From DASXTW01 sp046726275 (GTDB lineage Bacteria > Actinomycetota > UBA4738), in the NCBI GenBank assembly GCA_046726275.1, contig JBKPAF010000077.1, forward strand, positions 1 through 20,190: a DNA stretch of 20,190 bases, given 5' to 3'. Positions within the stretch are counted from its first letter, which is position 1. The number at the start of each line of letters is the position of its first letter. Below, piece after piece: positions 1 to 6,965 of the stretch. The notes beneath the pieces were generated by a model. The model ran no database searches and had not been told where the DNA came from. It saw only the letters and a list, made by a program, of their open reading frames with translations. Position numbers and translations under genes: made by a program.

Positions 1-8
1 CTCGTCGT

Positions 9-1406
9 TCACGCGTGCACCTCCTCTCGATCCGACCCCCGCCGGCGCTTCCGGTCCGGGGACGGGTGAGATCGGACGACGGCTGAGAACGGCACTTCGA
101 GCAGGCTCTCGGCGCCGGTCGAGCTTGCCCCACACATGAACCTGTATACGCCGAAGCCGACCGCCGGGGGGAGCGCGAGGGCGAGGATCCGAAACGCCCA
201 CGTCACCGCGTTGACCGGCACCTCGAAGAGCTTGGCGACGAGGTCGTTGCTGGCGGCGAGGAACAGGACTCCATAGAAGGTCAGGGCCGCGGCCCCGAGC
301 CCGGTCCGGACCGGACGGTCTCTGGGCCGGTCGATCAGGTCGTGATGCCTGTCGTCTCCCGTGAATCGCCGCTCCAGGAAGGGCCACAGGTACAGCAGCA
401 CGAAGGTGAGCCCCGGCAGGAGGACGGCGGGGAAGAACGGGTTGGCCACGGTGTGTCCGAACGCCCGGATCTCCCATGCGGGGAACAGCCTCAGGGCCCC
501 CTCCAGCCACCCCAGGTACCAATCGGGCTGGGCCGGTGAGGAGACGGTCGCCGGCAGGAAGGGGCCGTAGAGCCAGACGGGGTTGATCTGAGCGATCCCG
601 CCGAGCAGCCCCACCACCGCTCCCACGGAGAAGAAGAGCGCCACGGACTTCATGGCGTACGTCGGCCAGAGCCGCGATCCGACCACGTTCGTCTCGGTCC
701 GGCCCGGACCGGGGAACTGCGTGTGCTTCTGGTGCCAGATGAGAGCCAGATGGATCGTGATGAGGGTGGCCAGCGCGGCAGGCACGAGGAAGATGTGCAT
801 CACATAGAGCCTGGAGATGATGTCGTGAGCCGGGAACTCGCCACCGAAGACGAGAAACGTCAGCCACGTCCCAACCACGGGAATCGACAACGCGATCGAG
901 TAGGCGATCCGAAGACCGGTCCCGGAGAGCAGGTCGTCCGGCAGCGAGTACCCCGTGAAGCCGTTGAACATCGCCAGGAGTAGCAGGGTCACCCCGATGA
1001 TCCAGTTGATCTCGCGGGGCCGCCGAAAGGCTCCGGTGAAGAAGACGCGGCTGACGTGGAGCACGATCGCCGCGACGAAGACCAGCGCGGCCCAGTGATG
1101 CATCTGACGGAAGACCATCCCGGCGCGGACTTCGAAGGAGATCCGCAGGACCGAGGAGTAAGCCTCCGAGACTCCGACCCCTCGGAGCGGCCGGTACGCC
1201 CCCTGGTACACGACCTCCCGGGAGCTCGGCACGAAGAACAGGCTCAGATAGATCCCGGTCAGCACCAGGATCACGAAGCAGTACAGGGCGATCTCGCCCA
1301 ACATGAAGGACCAGTGGTCGGGAAAGACCTTGTCCAACGCCTTCCTGGCGAACGACGACGCTCCCAGTCGGTCGTCGAGCCAGCGCGCGGTCTTTCGGAC
1401 GATCAT
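9..1406 (-). CDS. qcrB: Cytochrome bc complex, cytochrome b subunit (QcrB)
   Basis: This is the quinol-oxidising membrane subunit of complex III (465 aa), here expected to use menaquinol. The two heme b histidine pairs are visible: H103/H117 in the QMHHWAALVF region and H204/H219 in the next helix pair. Spacing is 14 and then 15, and the 15 matches b6f/actinobacterial rather than mitochondrial cytochrome b. The Qo-site motif is PDWYLGW (residues 294-300), the variant of PEWY seen in actinobacterial-type proteins. The b6-like and subunit-IV-like halves are fused in one chain, and further membrane helices lie around residues 326-342, 370-386 and 400-420. The ATG start is preceded by GAGGAA. It is the last gene of the minus-strand operon, 103 bases after qcrA, with a strong palindrome in that gap. 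The stop codon lies at 9-11, so the gene is complete. Confidence 0.97.
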   Translation of the reverse strand: MIVRKTARWLDDRLGASSFARKALDKVFPDHWSFMLGEIALYCFVILVLTGIYLSLFFVPSSREVVYQGAYRPLRGVGVSEAYSSVLRISFEVRAGMVFRQMHHWAALVFVAAIVLHVSRVFFTGAFRRPREINWIIGVTLLLLAMFNGFTGYSLPDDLLSGTGLRIAYSIALSIPVVGTWLTFLVFGGEFPAHDIISRLYVMHIFLVPAALATLITIHLALIWHQKHTQFPGPGRTETNVVGSRLWPTYAMKSVALFFSVGAVVGLLGGIAQINPVWLYGPFLPATVSSPAQPDWYLGWLEGALRLFPAWEIRAFGHTVANPFFPAVLLPGLTFVLLYLWPFLERRFTGDDRHHDLIDRPRDRPVRTGLGAAALTFYGVLFLAASNDLVAKLFEVPVNAVTWAFRILALALPPAVGFGVYRFMCGASSTGAESLLEVPFSAVVRSHPSPDRKRRRGSDREEVHA

Positions 1407-1422
1407 GAGTTCTTTTCCTCGT

Positions 1423-1444
1423 AGCTCCGCCCGCGGGCGGAGCT
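1423..1444. repeat. Perfect 22-bp palindrome between qcrA and qcrB
   Basis: Each half reads AGCTCCGCCCG and its exact complement, so the 22 bases form a perfect inverted repeat and could fold into a very stable GC-rich hairpin in the qcrA-qcrB mRNA. It lies just upstream of the qcrB ribosome binding site. The word GGAGCTTCG, which overlaps its right edge, recurs 18 bases further along (1439-1447 and 1457-1465). Further GCAGC/GCTGC dyads run to about 1495. There is no T-run, so it does not look like a terminator. It may be a copy of a dispersed REP-like element or a stoichiometry-setting hairpin. No second copy exists in this window. Confidence 0.6.
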
Positions 1445-1509
1445 TCGAGGAGTCGGGGAGCTTCGCAGCTGCCTCGCTGCGCTCGTTGCTGCTGCGCCCC
1501 CTGGACCCC

Positions 1510-2346
1510 TCATGGCCGGTTCCAGAAGCCCGGTCCGACCGGCTCGGGGAAATCTCCCTGAGCCCTTAGGAATCCCTCGCCGTCGATGGACAGCGGAAGC
1601 TGGGGCAGGGGGCGCGTGGCGGGCCCCGCCGTGGGCCTGGCGCCGTCTCTCGCCTCGAAGACGGACTGGTGACACGGGCAGAACAGCCGTCCGGTCCCCT
1701 GCTCGTACAGTCCGACCGGGCAGCCCGCGTGAGTGCAGATCTTGGAGTACGCCACGAGCCCTTCTGGCGACCACGACTCCCGCCCGGGCTGGGCGATGAA
1801 CTCGTCGGGTGCCATCCGGATCAGCACTGCCTGGGCGTCCGCGTTCTCCAGGTGCCCCTCGGGGAACACCGTGATGACCCCACCGACGGGAAGGTCGGCA
1901 GCGGCGACCGGCTGTCCCTGCTCGGTGACGACGCGCGAACCGGCTCGCCAGGCCGTCCGGAACAACGACCGGCCCGGTTTCGGGCCGAGCGACCGGATGG
2001 GGAAGATCGCGGCGATCCCGAGTGCTCCCAGCGCCACCAGGAGCATCCTGATCAGGAAACCCCGGCGTTCGAGGTATTCCTCACCCCACTCGAACTCGCG
2101 CTCGAAGGTCCGGCGCTCGGAAGGCGTCGACGCCATGGGTTCCCGTTCCTCCACCAGGCCGCCCCCGGGAAGGAAGCCCTTGGCCCACAGCGCCAGGCCG
2201 ACCGCCAGGCCTCCCAGGGCCAGCGCGATGAGCACACCCTCCACCTGGGGCTGCCCTCCGACCCAGTAGGTGAACCACAGGCCGGCCGATGCCAGCGCGG
2301 AGACCGCCAGGGCAGCGGCCACCGACCCACCTCGGCTCCGAGCCAT
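1510..2346 (-). CDS. qcrA: Rieske iron-sulfur subunit of the bcc complex (QcrA)
   Basis: This subunit (278 aa) carries electrons from quinol to QcrC through a [2Fe-2S] cluster. Box I is CTHAGC (C204, H206, C209) and box II is CPCHQS (C223, C225, H226). C204, H206, C223 and H226 are the expected cluster ligands, and C209/C225 the disulfide pair. Three hydrophobic segments precede the Rieske domain, at about residues 8-29, 37-55 and 97-117. The two extra N-terminal helices are a hallmark of actinobacterial-type QcrA; mitochondrial-type proteins have one. The ATG at 2346 was chosen because it keeps all three helices. No clear Shine-Dalgarno precedes it, and a small hairpin occupies that position. 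It lies 31 bases after qcrC in the same operon. Confidence 0.95.
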   Translation of the reverse strand: MARSRGGSVAAALAVSALASAGLWFTYWVGGQPQVEGVLIALALGGLAVGLALWAKGFLPGGGLVEEREPMASTPSERRTFEREFEWGEEYLERRGFLIRMLLVALGALGIAAIFPIRSLGPKPGRSLFRTAWRAGSRVVTEQGQPVAAADLPVGGVITVFPEGHLENADAQAVLIRMAPDEFIAQPGRESWSPEGLVAYSKICTHAGCPVGLYEQGTGRLFCPCHQSVFEARDGARPTAGPATRPLPQLPLSIDGEGFLRAQGDFPEPVGPGFWNRP

Positions 2347-2352
2347 CAGGTG

Positions 2353-2367
2353 GCCCCGTCGCGGGGC
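2353..2367 (-). promoter_or_regulatory. Small hairpin in the qcrC-qcrA gap
   Basis: A 6-bp perfect stem (GCCCCG/CGGGGC) with a 3-base loop sits between the qcrC stop and the qcrA start, 6 bases upstream of the ATG, where a ribosome binding site would be expected. It could influence translation coupling or mRNA processing. Stems of this size are common in GC-rich DNA, so significance is uncertain. Confidence 0.3.
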
Positions 2368-2377
2368 TTGGAAGCTT

Positions 2378-3151
2378 TCACTCCTTCGCCCTCGTTCCGG
2401 TCCATCGGACGAACACGACCAGGAGGAGGAGCCCCACCGCCCAGGCGATGAATCCCTCGGCGATGGGGCCGATGTGGCCGAGCGGGAGCCCGCCCCGGTC
2501 GTGTGGATGTTGGAGGGCCTGCACATAGCGGACGAGGGAATCGAGCTGCCTCCGGTCGAAGGTGTCCGGGCCGAACACGGGCATGTTGCCCGTACCACCC
2601 AGCCTGAGGGCCTCGGCGATCTCGGTGGGGGTGGCCGTCAAGATGGATGGCGCTTCCTTGCCCTGGGTGAGGGCACCACCGATGCCGGCGCTCGAGTGGC
2701 ACGCCGCACAGTTCAGGGCGTACAGCTCCGCGCCCTCGCCCAGATCTCCGGCCCCGGGGTTCACGGTCGGGATCGGCGGCCCCTGACCGAGCGACGCCAC
2801 GTAGGCGACGAGCTGATTGATCTGTTCCCTGTCGTAGGCAGGCGGGCGGCGCGGAGGGTCGTTGATCGGCTTGGCCACGGGCATGCGGCCGGTGGAGAGG
2901 TAGAAGTCCGCAGCCATGGCCCCGGAGTCCCGGACCGACGGTGCCACGGGCGTGCCCTCGCCCTGGCTCCCATGACAGAACGCGCAGTCGCGCAGATACA
3001 GCATCTTCCCGGCGTTCGCCGGCGAAGGCTGAGCCACCGGCGCGGCGTGTCCCACCGACCGGCCGGCGCCGACCCCGGCCACGACCGCGGTCACGATGAC
3101 GGCCCCTGCGAGAGGCAGCACGACCTGACCCGCGGCCCGGCCGATCCTCAT
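2378..3151 (-). CDS. qcrC: Membrane-anchored di-heme cytochrome c subunit of the bcc complex (QcrC)
   Basis: This protein (257 aa) is the cytochrome cc subunit that replaces cytochrome c1 in actinobacterial-type complex III. It has an N-terminal signal or anchor helix (about residues 9-29). Two heme c motifs follow, CAFCH (56-60) and CAACH (148-152), each with a later candidate axial Met (M90 in GRMP and M190 in GNMPVF). A C-terminal membrane helix lies at about 230-249. In known bcc:aa3 supercomplexes the two hemes pass electrons from the Rieske protein straight to the oxidase without a soluble cytochrome c. The ATG at 3151 is preceded by GGGAG and overlaps the ctaG stop as ATGA. Both hemes would need the Ccm machinery encoded at 12544-19452. 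Confidence 0.95.
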   Translation of the reverse strand: MRIGRAAGQVVLPLAGAVIVTAVVAGVGAGRSVGHAAPVAQPSPANAGKMLYLRDCAFCHGSQGEGTPVAPSVRDSGAMAADFYLSTGRMPVAKPINDPPRRPPAYDREQINQLVAYVASLGQGPPIPTVNPGAGDLGEGAELYALNCAACHSSAGIGGALTQGKEAPSILTATPTEIAEALRLGGTGNMPVFGPDTFDRRQLDSLVRYVQALQHPHDRGGLPLGHIGPIAEGFIAWAVGLLLLVVFVRWTGTRAKE

Positions 3152-4014
3152 GTGCGTTCTCCCAACAGCCCGAGAGACCCCGAGCGGCCCTCGGCTCGCC
3201 GGGCGTCGCGCTCGATTCTCACCAACCACCGGACGAACAGGGCCCCCGCCGCGGCCATGTACACGAGGCCGGCGGGGATCCACATGATCAGTCCGGCGAG
3301 CTGCTGGTCCTGCAGGGGTGTGAGGCCCCACGTCGCCGCCGTCCGCGCGTACGCGGGATAGAGGGGCGAGCCGGCGAACGTGAGGATCGCGCCGAGCGCT
3401 CCGCTCTGGACACCGGCGGTGAAGACGTAGAGAACCTCGGTTCCGCCGGCTGGATGGCGATGGCTGGCCGGGCGGATCGCCACCCACCAGAAGAGGATGG
3501 CCGTGGCGATGAAGGTGATGTGCTCCAGAGCGTGGATGCCATCGCTCCTCGCCGCGGCGTCGTACAGACCTGGGGCGTGCCAGGCCCATAGCGCCGCGAC
3601 GAAAAGGAGCCACGCAGCCAGCGGCCGGCTGAGAAGCCGGCCCGTCGCTCGGATCCACCCAACCCGCCCCCAGGACCTGATCCTTCGTCGCCAGGGCAAA
3701 GGCAGAGCGAGCGTTGCGGGAATCAGGGGTGCGCCGAGCACGAGGAGCGGCGCGGCCACGGTGACCAGAAGGACGTGCTGGACCATATGGACCCACAGGA
3801 GCTGGGCGGAGACCGAATGGAGGGGGGAGACCAGGGTCACGAACATCACCAGGAGCCCGGCAGCGAAGGATGCGGCCTGCCATCGCGTCACGCCTCGCCG
3901 CCTGTCGCCCCTCCACAGCGTCTGGAGCCCCCGGACGTACGCCCAGCCCGCGGCGAGGATGAGCGCAACAACGACGGGCTGCAGGGTCCAAGAGGTCCAC
4001 ACGCGATGGTTCAC
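3148..4014 (-). CDS. ctaG: CtaG-family caa3 cytochrome c oxidase assembly factor
   Basis: This is an integral membrane protein (288 aa) with about seven hydrophobic segments. It resembles the Caa3_CtaG family, which helps assemble caa3 oxidases and is thought to act in copper delivery; this is a different family from the Cox11-type CtaG of proteobacteria. Family-like stretches are LLWVHMVQHVLLV, WAWHAPGLYDAA, ALEHITFIATAILFWW and DQQLAGLIMWIPAG, rich in intramembrane His and Met. The start is GTG, overlapping the stop of the upstream small membrane protein as GTGA, with GAGAG a few bases before it. Its 3' end overlaps qcrC by four bases, so assembly factor and complex III genes are translationally coupled. 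Confidence 0.92.
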   Translation of the reverse strand: MNHRVWTSWTLQPVVVALILAAGWAYVRGLQTLWRGDRRRGVTRWQAASFAAGLLVMFVTLVSPLHSVSAQLLWVHMVQHVLLVTVAAPLLVLGAPLIPATLALPLPWRRRIRSWGRVGWIRATGRLLSRPLAAWLLFVAALWAWHAPGLYDAAARSDGIHALEHITFIATAILFWWVAIRPASHRHPAGGTEVLYVFTAGVQSGALGAILTFAGSPLYPAYARTAATWGLTPLQDQQLAGLIMWIPAGLVYMAAAGALFVRWLVRIERDARRAEGRSGSLGLLGERT

Positions 4015-4421
4015 AGCGAGCTCTCACAAGCGCGCAGGAGTATCGACGGCACGAACCCGAACACGATGATCAGGAGGTAGTAGGCGCCGGAGGCCATCCC
4101 CATGACGGCCATCGCGGTCGCGCGGTGATGCGATGTGCCATCGGGGTCCTGCCGCAACCTCTGCCAGGCCCGATACGCGAGCAAGCCAGCGATCGACGCG
4201 ATGACGGCCATCGCCGCCGTTTCGATGATCGCCCACGTTTCCAGGGGGACGCCGAGGATCGCCTTCTCGGAGAACGCCCTGGTACACCCCAGCTCGAAGA
4301 TGCCGTCCCCCAACAGGAGGGAGGCGCCCCACGCGAGCGGGGGTGCCAACAGCCCGAACCACAACGCGAAGGACCGGGAGCTCCTGTGGTCGAGGTCCAG
4401 ACCGAGGACTCGCTTGGCCAT
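4011..4421 (-). CDS. Small three-helix membrane protein of the oxidase operon, function unknown
   Basis: I do not recognise a characterised family. The product (136 aa) has a short basic N-terminus and three hydrophobic segments at about residues 18-38, 62-84 and 103-127, with an acidic/polar C-terminus. The first helix contains LLAPPLAWGASLLLGDG and is followed by Cys46. Similar small proteins with a proline-Ala-Trp first helix occur beside cox genes in other bacteria as far as I recall, but this cannot be checked here. ATG 4421 was preferred over an upstream in-frame ATG at 4490 because GGGAG precedes it and the upstream one overlaps ctaE. It lies 10 bases after ctaE and overlaps ctaG by four bases, so a role as an accessory oxidase subunit or assembly helper is inferred from context only. 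Confidence 0.8.
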   Translation of the reverse strand: MAKRVLGLDLDHRSSRSFALWFGLLAPPLAWGASLLLGDGIFELGCTRAFSEKAILGVPLETWAIIETAAMAVIASIAGLLAYRAWQRLRQDPDGTSHHRATAMAVMGMASGAYYLLIIVFGFVPSILLRACESSL

Positions 4422-4431
4422 CAGGCTCCCT

Positions 4432-5058
4432 TCACGGCCAGATGTGGGGGGACAGGTACACGACGGCGAGGATGAAGACCCACACCGCATCCACGAAGTG
4501 CCAGTAGAGCGACACGACTTCCACGGGCAGGTGATCGATCGCCGAGAATCGACCTCGCCACGCGTTGGCCTGTAGCCAGAGGTTCATCAGCAACCCGACC
4601 GCCACGTGGGCCCCGTGGAACCCCGTGATGGTGAAGAACAAGGAGCCGTAGACGTTCGCCCGAGGGGTGAACTCCTCCAGCGTCTTGTGGTACTCGAACC
4701 CCTGGAGCGACAGGAAGGTGGCGCCCATCAGGAACGTCACCAGGAGGCCGACCTTCAGCGAGCCAACCTCGCCCTTTCGGATGCTCATGTCGGCCCAGTG
4801 CATGGGGCCGCTCGAGAGCACCAGGATCGGCGTCATGACGAGGACCAGGGTGAGCTCCGGCTTCGGGATCCCATCGGGTGGCCACACCGGGCCCGACTGG
4901 AAGCGCAGGAAGAAGTAGCTGGTCAGGAGGATGGCGAAGAGTGTGGCCTCGGTGAAAATCAGGATGACCATGCCCCACCACCCTGGAGACCTGCCACCCT
5001 CCGCTCCGGCCGGATGGACGGGGAGCCCCGGCCTCGGTTCCACCCTGACGGCGCTCAT
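4432..5058 (-). CDS. ctaE: Cytochrome c oxidase subunit III (CtaE), short five-helix form
   Basis: This is subunit III of the heme-copper oxidase (208 aa), the short form that lacks the first two helices of the mitochondrial protein. Conserved features are a TEATLFAILLTSYFF first helix, LQGFEYH (with E122, the conserved acidic residue of the family), TGFHGAHV (H148, H151) and YWHFVDAVWVF near the C-terminus. Subunit III stabilises the oxidase core and supports proton uptake into the D-pathway. The ATG start overlaps the ctaD stop by four bases (ATGA). The N-terminal 25 residues are hydrophilic and poorly conserved in look. Confidence 0.95.
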   Translation of the reverse strand: MSAVRVEPRPGLPVHPAGAEGGRSPGWWGMVILIFTEATLFAILLTSYFFLRFQSGPVWPPDGIPKPELTLVLVMTPILVLSSGPMHWADMSIRKGEVGSLKVGLLVTFLMGATFLSLQGFEYHKTLEEFTPRANVYGSLFFTITGFHGAHVAVGLLMNLWLQANAWRGRFSAIDHLPVEVVSLYWHFVDAVWVFILAVVYLSPHIWP

Positions 5059-6962
5059 CTGCTGACTCCCACGGCCAATCGGGCCTCCGGCTCGTGTTCC
5101 CTGACCCGGAACCAGAAAAGGATCCCCGCCGTAGCCACGCCCAGACCGATGACCGTGACCGGGACGACCCCGGTCAGCAGCCCGGCGAAGATCCCAGCCA
5201 TCCCCAGCGCGGTCGTCACCGGCACGTAGGAGCCATGAGGCATGGGAAGGACGGATTCCTCGTCGGCGTCCATGACGCTCGTTCCCAGGGTCTCGTGGCC
5301 TAGAAGGACGTTCGCCGGATCCCGGACCTGTTGGTCCAGATGTCGGATCTCAGGCTGGTCCCACACGGGCTCGAGACTACGAACGGTCGGGATCTCGAGG
5401 AAGTTGTAGGGCGGCGGCGGGGAGCTGGTCGCCCATTCGAGCGATTCGCCGCCCCAGGGATCCGGGCCGGCTACCGCCCCCGATCGGACGCTCTTCAGGA
5501 AGTTGACGATGACCACGAGGATGCCCAGGCCGAGGACGAGCCCCCCGATGGTCGACAGCAGGTTCCACAGGTCCCACCCGAGTCCCCCGTGGTACGTGTA
5601 GATGCGCCTGGGCATGCCCAGCAGCCCCGAGATGTGCATCGGAAAGAAGGTCAGGTTGAAGCCAATGAACATCGACCAGAAGGCCAGCTTGCCCAGGCTC
5701 TCGTGCATCATCCGGCCGTACATCTTCGGGACCCAGTAGTGGATGGCTGCGAAGATCGGGAATACCGCGCCACCGAACAGGACGTAGTGGAAGTGGGCCA
5801 CGACGAAGTACGAGTCGGTGATCTGCTGATCGAACGGCACGGCGGCGAACATCACGCCGGTGACGCCGCCCACCACGAAGATGAACAGGAATCCGAGGAT
5901 GAACAGCAGCGGGGACTTGAGAACCGGCCTCCCCGCGATCAGCGTGGCCAGCCAGGCGAAGACCTGCACCGCGCTTGGGATGGTGATGAGCATGCTCGCG
6001 GCGGAGAAGAAGGTCAGGGCCATGCTTGGCAAACCGACGGCGAACATGTGGTGGACCCACACGCCGAACCCCACGATCGCCGTGGCCATGGTGGCCAGCG
6101 CCAGGAAGACGTAGCCGACGATCGACCGGCGAGCGAACACGGGAATGATCGCCGACACGATGCCGACCGCGGGCAGGAAGATGATGTAGACGTCCGGATG
6201 CCCGAAGATCCAGAACAGGTGCTGCCACAGGACGACGTCGCCACCATGGGAAGGATCGAAGAAGTGGAACTGGAACCGGCGGTCGAGCTCGAGGAGCACA
6301 TTCGCGGCCGTCAGCGAGGGGAGGGCGAAGATCACGGCGAACGAGGTCGCCAGGATCGCCCAGACATACAGCGGCATCCGGCTGATCGACATCCCGGGCG
6401 CGCGCAGCTTGAAGATCGTCACGATGAAGTTGATCGAGCCGACGGTGGTGGAGAACCCGAGGAAGATCAGTCCCAGCGTGTAGAAGTCCGGTGACAGACC
6501 GGGAGTGAAGTGCTTGGCGGAAAACGGCACGTAGTTGAACCATCCGTTGTCCGGCGCGCTCCCGATCAGGAAGCTCGAGTACATGAACAGCCCAGCGAAC
6601 AGGAAGATCCAGTAGCCGAAGGCGTTCAGCCGCGGGAAGGCCATGTCCCTGGCCCCGATCATGAGTGGTACGAAGTAGTTGCCGAAGCCGAACAACATCG
6701 GCGTCACGAAGAAGAAGATCATCGTTATGCCGTGCATCGAGAAGAGCTCGTTGAAGCCCTGGGGGCCGATCAAGGTTTCGTCCGGCCGGGCGAGCTGGGC
6801 TCGAATCAGGAGAGCCTCGATGCCCCCGGCGAGGAAGAACAGGAACGCCGTGTAGCAGTACCGTTTTCCGATGCGCTTGTGATCCACGGTGTCCAGCCAC
6901 GAGCCCAGGCCCGGCTTCTCCTCCCAGATCTGCTCCAACCGGGCTGCGACCGAGGTTGCCAC
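5055..6962 (-). CDS. ctaD: Cytochrome c oxidase subunit I (CtaD) with altered proton-channel residues
   Basis: This is the catalytic subunit of an A-family heme-copper oxidase (635 aa). Heme a ligands are H77 and H392, the heme a3 ligand is H390, and the CuB ligands are H255, H304 and H305, with the cross-linked Tyr as Y259 in GHPDVYIIF. D106 (D-channel entrance), N95 and N113 are kept. Expected residues are changed elsewhere: D257 replaces the usual Glu of HPEVY, Q333 replaces the K-channel Lys (IPSAVQVF instead of IPTGVKVF), and K185 stands where NMRAPGM has Asn. The C-terminus continues past DPWGGESLEW to two added hydrophobic segments (about 583-619), resembling a fused subunit IV, which explains the length. 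The start is GTG, three bases after ctaC. No separate subunit IV gene is present. Confidence 0.97.
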   Translation of the reverse strand: MATSVAARLEQIWEEKPGLGSWLDTVDHKRIGKRYCYTAFLFFLAGGIEALLIRAQLARPDETLIGPQGFNELFSMHGITMIFFFVTPMLFGFGNYFVPLMIGARDMAFPRLNAFGYWIFLFAGLFMYSSFLIGSAPDNGWFNYVPFSAKHFTPGLSPDFYTLGLIFLGFSTTVGSINFIVTIFKLRAPGMSISRMPLYVWAILATSFAVIFALPSLTAANVLLELDRRFQFHFFDPSHGGDVVLWQHLFWIFGHPDVYIIFLPAVGIVSAIIPVFARRSIVGYVFLALATMATAIVGFGVWVHHMFAVGLPSMALTFFSAASMLITIPSAVQVFAWLATLIAGRPVLKSPLLFILGFLFIFVVGGVTGVMFAAVPFDQQITDSYFVVAHFHYVLFGGAVFPIFAAIHYWVPKMYGRMMHESLGKLAFWSMFIGFNLTFFPMHISGLLGMPRRIYTYHGGLGWDLWNLLSTIGGLVLGLGILVVIVNFLKSVRSGAVAGPDPWGGESLEWATSSPPPPYNFLEIPTVRSLEPVWDQPEIRHLDQQVRDPANVLLGHETLGTSVMDADEESVLPMPHGSYVPVTTALGMAGIFAGLLTGVVPVTVIGLGVATAGILFWFRVREHEPEARLAVGVSR

Positions 6963-6965
6963 GCG

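Noticed and set aside
1423..1444. Intrinsic terminator between qcrA and qcrB
   Set aside because: There is no T-run on either side, and the qcrB ribosome binding site follows at once in the same direction. An mRNA hairpin or repeat unit fits better.
1403..1774. Small open frame overlapping the end of qcrA and the qcrA-qcrB gap on the minus strand
   Set aside because: Its first part is an out-of-frame reading of the Rieske gene and its end is the palindrome. It has no start signal and no domain.
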